NCBI GenBank assembly: GCA_033439265.1 | Contig: JAVTVX010000005.1 | Coordinates: 506,001 to 570,000 of the forward strand | Length of the DNA stretch: 64,000 nucleotides | Direction: 5' to 3' | Source of the DNA: Dillenia suffruticosa | Lineage: Eukaryota > Streptophyta > Magnoliopsida > Dilleniales > Dilleniaceae | Shown here: one piece after another, positions 1-12,150 of the stretch | Layout of the letters: each line of letters opens with the position of its first letter | How positions within the stretch are numbered: the first letter of the stretch is position 1 | Made by a program: the position numbers and the translations under genes | Notes under the pieces: model-generated | The model's database searches: none | What the model was told of the DNA's origin: nothing | The model's input: only the letters and a program-made list of their open reading frames with translations

Positions 1-35
1 AGAGAGACTGGAAGAACATAGAACAGCTATTGTAC

Positions 36-3000
36 CTCTCTGTATATGCCCTTCACCCACACCCCATCGTTTGAGAGCTAGAACACAGGCTAATGTTGAT
101 GAAAGAGCATCTTTAATTAGCAATGGATGACGATGAGGAAGACCCCATGAGCCATCCTGAAGCTGATTTTCCAACAGCCACTCCAAGCAGCCAGGAAAAT
201 ATGGTGCATGATTGGAAGTTGGAGAAGGGATCATAGCAACCCAAGCAGTATCATAGGCAGAGACCGAAAGTTCAACCTTATCAAACATCCTCCTAATTCT
301 TTCTTTAGCTCCATCGGCATTCTGCTCATAATTTTATATATATGGTCAATTTAACTCTCATGAACCAGAGAAGAAGAAAATAAGGTAAATGAGAAAGTCA
401 TACCAGAACGGTTGTTTTGGTGTCTGTTGCTATTTTGACACCAATTCCTAAAGAAGCTGTTTCAATAAAACATAGATAAAGGACAATAAGAAATCAGAAT
501 AGAGGTGGTTCATGGCATCACCGATGACAATAAATATCTGCATTCAATCTCAGAAAATGTTTCCCTTTATTTAAAATAAATAAATAAATAAAAGTTAGGA
601 TAGCTGATCATGTCCCGTTGGTTGCTTCAAGCACTACACTGTAAATTGCAGGCATTAAAAGAACATGACGGAGAAGAAAGGTCTGTAGCAAAGAAAGGAT
701 ACTGAGTTGGCTGGGGCCTCAGAGATCTGAAAACAGCAAGGTCCAAAAAATGAAAATGGAAGGGGAAATTAAGAGTAGCCATTATTAAGGATGTGTAACC
801 CATGTCATGATGTCCTCACATTTAACATAGCAAAAACGGTAGTTACGACGCCATATTGTACTGATATGACTGAGCGAAGTCATCACCCCAATATCCATGC
901 TAATTGAGCCCAATCCATCGATCCAATTTGAAGCACCAAATTCAACTCAAGATCAATGAAGATAAAGATCTTAAGCATACTCACAACCTAGAAGTTGTTG
1001 ACGTTGTAGGAACAACAATAACTTCTATTAATGTTAAAATTTTCGAAATCCTCAACGCAATAACATAATGGACCTAGTGCTGCACGTAAATTTACAGAAC
1101 CCTTTAAAATAACGAAACTGCTGAAAACTGTAAGTTGCCTAAGAGAAAAGGAAAAGATAGAAAGAAGTAAACAATCACATGATTCACATGCTTGGATTGC
1201 AATGGCTCAGAAAGCCAACGAAACAATGGATTTTTAGTGCAGAGATGTACCCAAGCTGGATTGGAAATGTCTGAGGCTCTGAGTGAGCTTCCCAATGCCC
1301 AGTCAAGCATTCCAGAACTTCAACTAGATCAGATGTTAGGGTCAACAAAAACCCACATGTGCATAGATTCAGGTACAACTCATGCATGCATCTGAGTTTT
1401 TTCTAAGGGCCTTCTTCTCAAACAAAATCAATACACCACCCACAACGTGTCCAAAATCGATAGCAATAGCAACATAACCCAAATGAAGCTTATGTCCCAA
1501 ATAGTTAGGGTCAACCAAATGAATCTATTCTGTCCATTTCATGAGATTCAAGGATCTATCAGTGGTTATTCTATGCAATGGCTTATCTCTTCATCCTTTT
1601 TCCAAAATTTTCCTCAATCTTCTTCTGGTTCTCCAAGCACCTCTAGTTGTATGCTATTTTTACAGGTACATTGGCAGACTTCTTGGCACAACCAGATCTT
1701 TTCTCCCATTTCATCGTATTTTGAAAACGCTCATTAATTCTTCCCTCAGACAATTATTCTCGCCTCCAGTACACATTAAAAAATTAGGAACAAAAAAAAA
1801 AACTGCATATTATATGTCACAGGGTATCATCGTCGTATTGTAGTTTTATAAATTCCACATCTAGGAAGTGACTTAACCATTCAAGGCCACCCTCAAACGA
1901 TTCCCTAGTCATCTACTTCATTCACTTATTCGAGTGATAGATATTAAAGAACAAAAACTATCCCTCTCAGGCATGTCCTCTCATCAATTTTCACCAACCT
2001 TCATTTAAATTTAAACTAAAAATGAAAAGTAAAGAGTATAGAAAGAGAAAAGGAAGCAAATTTTATTCTTTTAAAATTTAATAGCTTTTGAAATAAACAG
2101 TTATTTGTTTTAAAGTAAAAAAATAGGAAGAAACCAGAATCAAATGAATGAAGCATATTACATCTACCTTAAGGACGCAAAATAATCGAATAACCACGAC
2201 TATTTCAAAGACCAATGAGTTGGAGTTAACTTTGTATTTACAAATTTATAAAGCAAATTCAGGCATTATTCTAATTGATCATATAACTTTACTAACACGA
2301 TAGTGAGGGTGGGCCTCTAATTGTTGCTGCTACAGATGGTGTAGTTTTTTTTTTTTTTTTTAAATATTAGCAGAAACGTTTTAAGTTAAACAATAGCAAA
2401 ACAGAAGGAGCAAATGGTAACATTTTGAAAGTACACTTGCAACGGGTAATTGCATGTAAAAGTAGAGGATTTTTTGTTTCCCTCTCTTTTAGCACCAAAT
2501 TTCACAGTGCTATTTTATACAAGGACCACTGATTTTAAAACCTTTTGATTCAAATAAAATCCTTAATTTTTCTAGTTCTTGACTATTTTCATCAATTTGC
2601 ACAATATTATCTATGTTAACAGAAAGAAAAACAGAAAGGGAACAATGGAGTAGAATTAACAAAATTTTGGGTGAACCAAATGAAAGACCTGCTTTATTCC
2701 ATCCAAGAAGCCATTTAAGCTTATCCCCAGTCCACAACTTGCATACAATGATAAGATGATGTCCTGCAGACTCAAACAACTGGAGTACCACAAAGCTATT
2801 ACCACCAATCATTGTCATAAAGACTATGACATTTAGATATAATACACATTGATATGACAACTATATTGCCAAATCTACAATTCCTTTGTTTTGGGTACAT
2901 AAAGAGACTCGAACTCGAGATCTTTACAAGCGGAAGGGGGGCAGTGCCAATTGAGCTATAACTCATCGGCAAATCTATGATTCTAATACTGTGTTGATAT

Positions 3001-3915
3001 GATGGGAGAAAGAAGGCAGGAATAAATATCAAAAGCATAGATATTTGTGAAGATGAGAACAAGAAGGAGTAGAAAGGGAGGTTTATAAGTTGTTGCTCTA
3101 TCCTGGGATTTGGTAACATATCACCTACCCTTGTAAGGACATAGCATCCCCCTTTTGTGCAAAACATGTGGACATGTTAGTCCAAGCGCTCTAAATCAGA
3201 CATGCCGTAACAATGTTAGCATGAAAATTGACAATTTACAGATGCCCTTTCATTTCCATCTATCTAGTCCTTTAAAATAAATAAATAAAAATGAAGGAAA
3301 ATAGAGAGACCCAATGGAAAAGATAAAAACCTACAAAACAAGCCAAATTTCTTCAAAGAGCTTGACATTTCCTTCAATACCCTAGGGCTCCAGAAGGACA
3401 ATTTTTGGCTATCTAGCAGAAGGAACCACAGACACAAAATGGGACAAAACGTAAACAAGTCCGTGGACAATTATTCACCAAAAGAATTGAGAAAGCGCTC
3501 ATTAAAATGAGACAAGAAATATAGAATGACAGGAATTCCCAACTTTTCGAAACTGCAAAGAAAGAGATTAATCATTGATTTTAACGCCCACATAACGTAT
3601 TGGACCAGACCTTATTTCACATAGAGAAAAACTTATCAAATTGATCATTACCTAACAGCATATTTAAACAATTCTTTTGCCAATTGTTGGAAAGACAGGA
3701 AACGAAACCATGAGAAACTCACTTGAGTTCGAAAAATCACTCATCACATAATCCTAACAACAAAAATCCCAAACACCCAGCCCATTGATACATGCATATC
3801 CGTAATAATAATGAGAGAGAGAGAGACCTGATACATTTGGTTTCGATCTCCTACTAAAGGGCTTATGAATTTGGAGAAGACGTTCTGTATGGTGGAGAGA
3901 CATAGAATTAGACAT
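36..3915 (-). CDS. KS: ent-kaurene synthase, 5' part (exons 1-3; gene continues beyond the left edge)
   Basis: Class I diterpene synthase (TPS-e/f family) that converts ent-copalyl diphosphate to ent-kaurene in plastids, an early step of gibberellin synthesis. Exons on the minus strand are 3828-3915, 404-456 and 36-321. The phases fit exactly: exon 1 ends with one base of a codon that exon 2 completes, and exon 2 ends on a full codon. The ATG at 3915 opens a basic, Ser/Arg-rich leader of about 30 residues ([15 protein letters not shown]...) that looks like a plastid transit peptide. Exon 3 encodes [20 protein letters not shown], then [30 protein letters not shown] and [17 protein letters not shown], the hallmark N-terminal alpha-domain block of kaurene synthases. 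The donor at 35/34 (G|GTACAA) is inferred because readthrough loses family similarity. The catalytic DDxxD domain is not in the window. A kaurene-synthase-like paralogue cannot be excluded. Family call is firm; the exon 1 assignment is good but unverified. Confidence 0.85.
457..3827 (-). other. Intron 1 of ent-kaurene synthase (non-coding)
   Basis: A 3371-base intron between the transit-peptide exon and exon 2. It holds AT-rich DNA, a poly(T) run near 2346 and one SINE at 2870-2983. No conserved coding sequence is seen on either strand; short open frames here show no family similarity. Confidence 0.65.
2870..2983 (-). mobile_element. tRNA-derived SINE (Au-like) with target site duplication
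   Basis: Read on the minus strand the 86-base body (2884-2969) begins GATGAGTTATAGCTCAATTGG, apart from a few flanking bases, which contains an A-box like that of tRNA genes. GAGTTCGAGTCTC, a B-box, follows about 40 bases later, and the body ends T/A-rich. It is flanked by an imperfect 14-base direct repeat, CAAATCTACAATTC at 2870-2883 and CAAATCTATGATTC at 2970-2983, two mismatches apart. The head-plus-B-box layout resembles the widespread plant Au SINE group. The insertion sits in an intron of ent-kaurene synthase and is in the same orientation as that gene. Confidence 0.75.
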
Positions 3916-3944
3916 GTTTTACGAGAGCGAGACACGGAGAGAGA

Positions 3945-6190
3945 CGGAGGGGGAGAGAGATGATGGTAAGAGAACAACAGAGATGAAGGGGTTTAAGCAG
4001 CGAAGCGGAGTGTTGTAGGAATCCCACAACGGCCCTCTCCGAGATACGGTTCAGGAAAATGTCGAGTGCCACGGCCTTCTTAAAGTAAGAGCGAAAGGTC
4101 AACTTACAAGTTATCCCTGTGGTTCGCACGATTTGCATATATAGCCCCCTAATTTCCAATAGGGGGAATTTATATTATAAATTTTATTATTATATTTAAC
4201 TCTGTAATTTAGATTTTTTATTTAACGATTTTAATTATAGTAATAATTTTTTTTATTATATATAAATTTGAATACGGAATCATCGGAAAAAAGTTGTGAT
4301 TCATTATAGTAATAGTAGTAAATAAATATTTTGATATGATTTTTGTATTACATTAAGAATAGAAATATGGTTATGATATTAAGTAAAAAATATATGAATA
4401 TGATTATAATATCGTATTAAAAACATATAAATATGATTCTGATACCATATTAAAGAAAAACTATTAGAATAAATTACATTTAGTATATAATGTTTTGTAA
4501 CATCCCCTCTTATTCATAATATATCATAACATTTATTCTCAAATTCAATATGTTATATTATCCATTTGAACTTGAAAGCGAACACGTGCATATTTGGCGA
4601 TGGCTATATGAATAGAGTTTGCAATCAAAGAATAGCTGCATTAATAAAAAATAGAAATATATAATTTATGTTATTTTATTTTATTTTATTTTATATAAAA
4701 ATGATTTTATATTTATAAATATTTGATTTTAATAATTTAAAAATAATTAATTTATTTTTATTTTAATTATTAATATTTATAAATTTTATTTTTTAAATAT
4801 AGATATATAAATTTTAATCTATAACATGTGAATCGACTAATTTTCACCATTAATCAACGCATCACTTTTTCTTTCTCTTCCTCCTCTTCTTTCTTTATCT
4901 TTTACCTTTTCTTTGTATTATTTTTCCTCCCTAGCTTACCCCTTGCTTCCTTTTTTTTTTTTTTTCCTTTCTCTTGTTTATATTTTTTTCATCCTCTCCC
5001 TCTTCCTCATTCTTCTTCTCTGTCTATTCCCATGAAAAATCACTAATAAGAGATGACCCAACTACCTGGTGATTATGGTTTAAATTAGCAAATAAGGACA
5101 TGCTTGTAAGGTTGTGCTTGAAACAAAATGAACCCCGCCCAAATTCATTTTCAATTCTAAATTTAGTTATTTAGATTAAAAAAAATACGAATTTCAATTC
5201 TGACTTCACAAAATATTTTTCCGAATTAACAAAAAATAGAATTTGCAAATGAACTTTACAAATATTTATAGGTCCATCTGAAATTACTTTTAACTACTCT
5301 ATTATCCTAATCATACCATTTTAAAATATAAAAAATAAAGATAATCTAATTAATATTAATATCACAGAATTGAAATTTTATACTTTATCATGCTTGACTA
5401 TTTGATGCCAAATACAATATTTTATTTTTCATATCAACTTCATACATCAAATTCATCTTTAAATGAGTTGAATTTTCGTTTTTTTTTTTTTGCCCATTTA
5501 GTTCCAAGCAGAGGGCAGAGAAAAGCAGGAGTTAGATCTAGAAGATGAAAAACGAATTATTGTGTGTGTATTACCATTCATGATCGTTTTTATAGATATA
5601 TTATACTGAGTATCCCTACTTTTTGTGTCATTTTCATGATAATTCTTAGTGATAAAATCGCTTCAATAATATCCAAACCCATATTTCTTTTGATTTCTTT
5701 TATCGTGCCAAACCCACGGCTGTTCATTGGCCGCCGCCTCCTATTTTATAATGCCCTCCTAGAAAATGGCAAGGTGCCGTCCACAAGGAGGGAGGAGAAA
5801 AACATGGGAAAGAAAAAAGCTAGGGGGTTGGTAGGAGGGAGCAGGTGTGATGAAGAAAAAGAAAGTCGTTGTCGTAAAAAAGATGGAAATAGGAAAATAA
5901 AGAAGAGAAAGAAAAGCAAAGATGAACACCAACAGCAATCAGAACAGCTACAGAAAGAAAAGCAAAGATAATTTTTTATTATCTTATTTTACACATGAAT
6001 ATTTATATATAATTTTTAATTATTATTTTAGTAACATCTCATTAATTTTGGAGAGTGTTTTGTTAAGTTACATAATTTAAGAGAAATTTTATTATTTAAG
6101 AGTTTAAATAAAATAAAATAAAATAAAATTTAGTTAAATTTATTATTATTATTAGATATCGATAATATATAAAAAAATAATAATTTAGTA
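3945..6190. other. Intergenic AT-rich DNA upstream of ent-kaurene synthase
   Basis: No gene recognised. 4160-4830 is very AT-rich. 4860-5010 is a pyrimidine-rich (TTC/CTT) stretch. 5760-5970 is purine-rich and reads open as a Lys/Arg/Glu-rich peptide with no family similarity, which I take as compositional chance. 6100-6180 has (AAAAT)n and (ATT)n runs. Confidence 0.6.
4136..4144 (-). promoter_or_regulatory. Possible TATA box of the kaurene synthase gene
   Basis: On the minus strand CTATATATG lies about 220 bases upstream of the proposed ATG at 3915. This would place transcription start near 4105 and give a 5' leader of roughly 190 bases. It is a sequence match only, and AT-rich plant DNA contains many such matches. 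Confidence 0.3.
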
Positions 6191-6226
6191 GAATTTGTGG
6201 AGGGGTTATTTACGAATTATCCAGCC

Positions 6227-6775
6227 CGTGGTAGCTTCAACAAAGAAAACATGGAAGACTGTCAGGAGATCGTGAAGAAGATCAAGGTGGTGGAAATTAG
6301 GCACATTTTCAGGGAAGGAAACATGTGTGCGGATCACTTGCTGCGCTTGGTCACAGTTGTAGTCCAGGGATGCATGAGTTCTCTCTTCCTCCGCCTTCCT
6401 TAGTAAGGCTGCTTCAAGATGATATGTTAGGCATTAAGATCTTGACGGTCAGAAGTAAGTCTTCGGTTCTCCCCCCTGTGGTGAAGGGTTGGGAGTGTAG
6501 TCTCTCGTGTTTCTTTTCTCACCAAAAAAACAAAAGGATCCGCTATCGAGGTGGACTATATTTGCTGTTGTTCTGTTTGGCATATTTCTCTCCACGTGCG
6601 CCTTTTTTCCTGACCGCAGAATTTTGCGACTTTTCAAAATTGGAGGGGAGTCATGCGGTTCGTGGTACCTTTAGCAAAAGAAAACATGGAGCCAAAACGG
6701 CAGTTGAGGTGGACAACATTTGCTGTTTTGGGGCCCTCTGTTTGGCATATTTCTCTCCACGTGCCCATTTTTTTC
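6227..6775. repeat. Local two-block duplication around the LINE RNase H fragment
   Basis: Two blocks recur in the same order. 6227-6256 resembles 6661-6690 (CGTGGTA..., AAAGAAAACATGGA), and 6548-6609 resembles 6706-6775 (GAGGTGGAC, TTTGCTGTT, GTTTGGCATATTTCTCTCCA). In the second copy the blocks are about 15 bases apart; in the first copy about 290 bases, including the LINE fragment, lie between them. The copies therefore differ by an insertion or deletion. Confidence 0.6.
6230..6440 (+). mobile_element. LINE fragment: RNase H domain C-terminus (degenerate)
   Basis: One frame encodes EDCQEIVKKIKVVEIRHIFR followed by EGNMCADHLLRL. It matches the end of the RNase H domain in plant L1-type reverse transcriptase genes, where I/V-x-H-x-(Y/F)-R-E-G-N-x-C-A-D-x-L-A is conserved. 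A frameshift near 6350 moves the similarity to the next frame, which gives SLPPPSLVRLLQDDMLGI, the usual tail of that domain. No upstream reverse transcriptase is present, so this is a short dead piece. Confidence 0.65.
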
Positions 6776-6781
6776 ATTTTT

Positions 6782-7490
6782 AAAAAAATTACATCTCAAC
6801 TACTTAAACTTTACCCTAAATTTACAGATTAATTTTTAAATTTTAAAATACTTCAACATGGTCCTCAAACTTGAAGGTGTAATTAATTAATCCTTTCATT
6901 AATGACTGAACCAATTTATCCGTTAACACACCAAAATCACATCACACCTAAGTCAAACCTCATCCCCTTATTTAGGGAGAGAGAAGCACATGTCTTTCAC
7001 AACATAGAAAGAACAACCCCAGAAAAAAACCTCGTCCCCTAACCTCCCGGGGGAATGGAATTAATACAGATTCCATGAATTGTTCTTGTTGCACCAATAA
7101 CTCTCAAATTTAATCCATTACGAAAAACTATAATCATCAAGAAAGAAAATTGAAAACTCACATATGAAATCTAAAATTTACTAAATGAGAGAGGAGAGGA
7201 GAGAGAGAAAAGGGAGAGAGATATATTTTTAAGGGGAGTGCCGTATTAGGACTTTTGGTAACGTGGCACACCGTGATAGCAATTTTGCTGGCGTTGGCAA
7301 GACTTGACTTCCACATAATTTGCCAAGTGGTTCTATATTAGGATTTAATGGACGATAGACATCATTAGCGACGGTGACTAACAAATTACGAATTTTAAAA
7401 TTTAAATTATCGATCATTGTATTTTAAAATTTAAGTATTAATTTATGAATTTAGGATAAAATTTAAAGATTTGACATGTAATTTTTTTTT
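6782..7490. mobile_element. Inverted-repeat element (MITE or short MULE-like element)
   Basis: The left end at 6782-6851 and the reverse complement of 7420-7490 align over about 70 bases with scattered mismatches. Shared blocks are AAAAATTACAT, CTAAATT and TTAAATTTTAAAATAC. The interior, about 570 bases, has no coding sequence. Flanks are T-rich (TTTTTCATTTTT on the left, TTTTCCAATTTT on the right) and could be an imperfect target duplication, but low complexity makes this unsafe. Class is inferred from structure only. Confidence 0.5.
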
Positions 7491-10092
7491 TCCAATTTTA
7501 TCCTTGTCCATCAAACCGCGGCCCATGCAACCGTCTTCTGCCTTCTTGCAGGAAGACTAAATGTAAAAATCTTTTGTTTAATATATATTTTTTTGAGGTG
7601 ATTTTACATTTCAATTTTTATAAATATATATTTTTATAATTTTTATAATCTTTGTATAACAAAAAAAGAAAATACAACCTATCTTCTCTCGTAACAAAAA
7701 TTTATTATAAATGAAGATTTTTTTATGTAGTAATTATTATTTGAGGCTATTTATAATAATTAGAGTTTTTTTGTAATAAAATTATCTATTTTATCATCAA
7801 TAGCATAGTTTTTATTACTCTTAGATCAAAATTATCATGTTAATAAATTATAATTTAATTGATATCATTTTATTTTCTTGAAAATCTAGAATTCAAATCT
7901 TTTTTACATATTAAAAAATATGAGTTAAAATTATCATAATTTTACCCAAATTTGTTTTAACACTATAAATTGATTTATAATATGATATTGTAAAAAATCT
8001 TTTACACCGATAGAAAATTCCCCTTTTAAAAATATTTTTCTTTTTATGATTAAAAATTATCAACCTTGACCAGATTATAATCTATGACGTAACCCACTTC
8101 TACGGTAATAAGTGTGTTGTGCTTGCAAGTCGTCCTTATTTTTTAGGCAAACACTCAAAATAAATTTATTTAAATGTCATTTAGCCGCCGAAGGAGAAAG
8201 TTCTTTCCAAATCACACGGCTATAAATCAATCCGGTCACGTCTGAATCGTTCGTGTTGACTCTTATCACTTATTTGGTTAATAAAATTGACTGTATACAC
8301 AAATTTTAATTTTTTTTCCCTAAGAAATGAGTTAACGATTTAACACGCCTTTGAGAATTTTAAAGTCAATGTATTGCTACATTAGTTAACTGACTTAATT
8401 TTATTAGAAATAGTTTTTCACTAATCATAGAATAAAAAATAATAGTTAGAAAATTTTTAAATTATATGGAATAGATGCGCTTTGAATTTATAATAAAAAT
8501 TATTCATACGCAATAAAAGCATCTACATAAAATTCAAAAATGAAAAGCTATCCAATTGCTTGATTAAGGACTATAATCAGCTCTAGGGAGAAGAACGGAA
8601 ATTTCTAACTTCAACGGAGTTCCTGGTATCAATTCATCATTATTAATAATATATATATTTTTAAATATATAAAAAAACACTCAAATTTGAAATTTCTAAT
8701 AGAAAAAAAATAATATCGATTGAATTAAAATTTATCGGCTCATTATTAATAATATGAGAATTTTATTTAAATTTTGACAAATTGTCCCGTTATTATCACC
8801 CGGACTTGCATCATTCATATTCTTGGTCATATCACTGCATTCCATTCAATTCCCTTGTTTAGGAAGTCGGGTCAAGATTTTAATATATAGAACTGTTGTA
8901 AAGATTACTTAATAGACTTGACCCGTAGTTTGTGATAAGCTTGATAAACCAAAAATTAGGCCCGATTTGATATATATATATATATATATTTATAGTATAC
9001 TAATCGATAACCAGAGTCATATTTTGATTAATCTAGTTCGAGACTTGTAATGACCTATTTAAGGGAGTTACCCTCTCAAACTAGTTTTTTTCGTATTCAA
9101 ACCATAAATCAAATTCGAAAATTTGATTTAAGAATCTAATATCATATCGTATTAAACTAACTATTTGTTGATTGATTTGATATATTTGTAAATCTTACAA
9201 AACTGGTTCGTTTTGTAAGCCTAATGGGTTACAATAACTTTAATATGATATTTTTATTTAAGTATAAAAATTGTAATAACATATAATAATTATATATTAT
9301 ATATTATATTCTAAATATATTTTATATATAATTAAATATACTGTTGGCATACTACGTTAATGAACCAAATCAAATGAAAATAAATCAAAACTACATATGC
9401 ATAATTAAACATATCAATTTTTTTAATTTAATTAGATATACAAACCGAGTTAATAGGTTAAGTTCGGATTTAAATCTTATCGTAAAAAAAGAAAAAAGAA
9501 AACAAAAATCTCATGGTTGTCCAATCAAGCGAGCGATGGAATTTATATTCTACCGTTCTTTGGAATTCTTCAATGGATGGCAAGAGATAGCCAACAAATA
9601 TTGAGAATCTATATTTCTCCCAAAGGGTTATTGAAATAACGGATGGACAGGGTATGAATGCAAGAGGAAACTCAGCGCAAGTCTTTGAATACTAAAGTAG
9701 TGCCAATTGTAGCGAATCTTTTAAAATTCTTAAATTGATATAAAGAGATTTCGAGATAAATATGTTATTATTATAGTTAATGGAGGTTTATGGATAAGAT
9801 TTTAGTAAATTTGGTTAATATTGATTAATATTAAGATAAATGAATTACCTTCTAAATTTGGTTACCATTCCATATTTGCTTTTACTTAAGAAATCTCTTG
9901 TTACATATGTTAATGACGTTAAACATAGGCAACCTCTACATTTCGGTGGATATTACATTCGTATAGAGGTTGATCTCACGGCTATTGTTAATCACTACAT
10001 AAGGTATTATGATCAGAGAGTTTTGCATGAGTTTGTTACTATAAGGATGATTTCCAAAATTTCCTTCCAAGATTGAAATTCTAGCAACCCCC
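7491..10092. other. Intergenic AT-rich DNA
   Basis: No gene or clear element. It contains a (TA)n run near 8970-8989 and TATA-type repeats around 9280-9330. Short open frames at 9344-9604 and 9840-10076 are AT-driven and show no recognisable domain. Confidence 0.6.
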
Positions 10093-10815
10093 TGATAAGC
10101 TTTAAATAAGTGTAATATTTGCGATTGATTTTATATTATTTTTGAATAAATATTATACTAATATTTATATTTTGTGACATTTGATTTAAAATGAGACTTA
10201 TTATGGAAAATGAAGAAAAATGAGCTAAATTGGAGTAATTTTGTAAAGTATGGAAAATTGGACAGCAATACTCTTTCATTAGCACGTGGGCACGTGGATT
10301 TCAAGAAGCAAGTAAGAGGTTTTGAAAATTTACTATAATAAAAATTTCCTTTTCCAGTTACACATTCAAGAGGAAATTAGAGTGGATTTGAAATATTGAA
10401 GATTTTGAAAAATTTTATTCCATTCCTAATATTTAGGAAAAGGAATTTTTGAAAATGTAAATTTTATATTTTTAGGAACTTTTGTTTTATTTTAAATTTT
10501 TAGAATATTATCTTTCAAAGAGTTTTTTCCTTCTTAAAAACCAATTTGAATAAGAAAGGAATTTTAGGGTTTTCTACTCTTATATATATAGGAGTATTCC
10601 ATACCATGGAAGGGAACTTTTGGAGGAGGCAGCCGGGCAGCCCCTTGGGGACAGCACTATTCACGTCTACAGTAGCAGTCGGCAGCCATTGTTCATGTAG
10701 TCCAACATATTCTTTTCATTCTTAATTTAATTTGTGAGTTTTTATTTTTAGATGATTTTGTTTTAATTTATTTTTCTAGTCAAAGGATTATTAAAACCTT
10801 GATGAATGATAATTG
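10093..10815 (+). repeat. 5' LTR, truncated at its 3' end
   Basis: Nearly collinear with 13576-14322, sharing for example AAATAAGTGTAATATTTGCG, ATATATATAGGAGTATTCC and GGCAGCCCCTTG. The 3' copy has AGTTAAATTGG tandemly tripled near 13708-13740 where this copy has one. Similarity ends abruptly after AATGATAATTG at about 10815. Confidence 0.8.
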
Positions 10816-10892
10816 TTAAAAGTTTGGCTAACAGCACTCAATTGTTTCAATAGAAAACCCAACGGTTACAACAGGAAAATCAACGATTTTAA

Positions 10893-11354
10893 CTAGAGAC
10901 AGGAGCCAGCATCCAAAACTTGAAAAATCAGGTGTTGCAACTGGCAACGACCATAAGTCGAATGGAGAAAAATAATGGGAAGCTAACCTCTCGAGTAGAG
11001 ATCGACATGGAAAAAAATGTGAGTGTTATGGTGGTCAAGAATGAAAGGAAACCGCAGGACAACTCATCGACAATTGAAGGAGATAAAGAGGCCGAACAAA
11101 CCAAAGTATCAATATTAAATGAATCGGCCACGAAGGTAAGTGAGGAACCGAACAACTCAAATTTGAAACTAACTATCTCTCCTCCTTTTTCTGGTAGGTT
11201 GGCATATTCCGAGAAACAAGATGATGAGAAGGAGATGGACTTCACTGTTCATGACTCTTTTGTGCAAAATAAATTGAATTTTGTGTTTGAAAAGAATTTT
11301 ACAAATAATTTTACACAATGGGATAAATTTTTTCAAGACAAACTCTCATATTGA
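10893..11354 (+). pseudogene. gag C-terminal fragment of the gypsy-like element
   Basis: The frame reads ASIQNLKNQVLQLATTISRM from about 10900, matching the stretch of plant Athila/Tat gag polyproteins usually seen as ...SIQNLENQVGQLA... The linker that in relatives leads to protease follows, here with ISPPFSGRLAYSEKQDDEKE (relatives have PPFPxRLxKxKKE). It ends at a stop at 11352-11354. The N-terminal gag domain and all of pol are missing, and upstream in-frame stops occur before 10880. It is a relic with no expected activity. Confidence 0.65.
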
Positions 11355-11620
11355 AAACAATTCATGGTAGACCAAAAAGTCCTTTATTTCAATTCAAGAT
11401 TGAAATTCATGTCAGTCAAGTTAAAGTCAAAATGGACCGGACCGAAATTTGAGCGAGATTGAAGCGAGATAATCATGTCGAGCCAAAGACATGAAACAAA
11501 GGCGCTTATTGGGAAGCAACCCAATATTTTTTTTATGATTATTTATTTATTTTTATTTATGTTAGCATGATTTAGGATTGATTTTCAAAAAAAAAAAAAA
11601 AAACCAGAAGTACTCATTGC

Positions 11621-11960
11621 TTAAGGCGTGCCCACGCCTTAAGCCAAATCCATTTCTACCCACACAGATCACATGGACAGCTTTACTCTTTATTTATGGC
11701 GTGCCCACGCCCTAAATGAATTCCATTTCTGCCAAAAGAGCATACATTTCACTGCATGACCAGAAGCACTCTTTATTTAGGACGTGCCCACGTGCTAACC
11801 ACACTTCACTTCTGAAAAAAAAAGAGAGATAAAGGCGAATTTCACTTCAATTTTAATACTTGTATTTTATTTTTTTTTATTTTTTTAGGGTTTCTCTCTC
11901 TACCTTGAAGTCTCAATAATGGACCGAAATGCTTGATAATTACGGTGTGCCCACGTCATA
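11621..11960. repeat. Palindromic GCGTGCCCACGC-type repeats inside the gypsy-like element
   Basis: Four diverged copies: TTAAGGCGTGCCCACGCCTT at about 11621-11640 (extends to a perfect 10-base stem), GGCGTGCCCACGCC at 11698-11711, GGACGTGCCCACGTGC at 11780-11795 and GGTGTGCCCACGTCA at 11944-11958. The second and third are preceded by ACTCTTTATTTA. The LTRs carry the same core in the other sense (CACGTGGGCACGTGG at about 10283 and 13789) after ACTCTTTCATTA. Confidence 0.7.
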
Positions 11961-12150
11961 GCTCTTTTCTCGAGTTCGTTGGAATTGTTTTTCCATTCTC
12001 CACTCTACCCTAGGGGAGTATTGTTCTCACATTTCTCTTTTATTTCTTTGTCTTTGTTCTTTGTTTTTTGTTCTTTTATTTTGTTTGATTTATTTATACA
12101 TTTTTTTATCTCTCTTAACTTGAGCATACATTGAGGATAATGTATGATTT

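Noticed and set aside
5564..5971. 135-codon open frame rich in Lys, Arg, Glu and Gln
   Set aside because: The basic tail comes from an A/G-rich stretch (AAGAAAAAG-type), the first half is hydrophobic AT-driven sequence, and no start context or family was seen.
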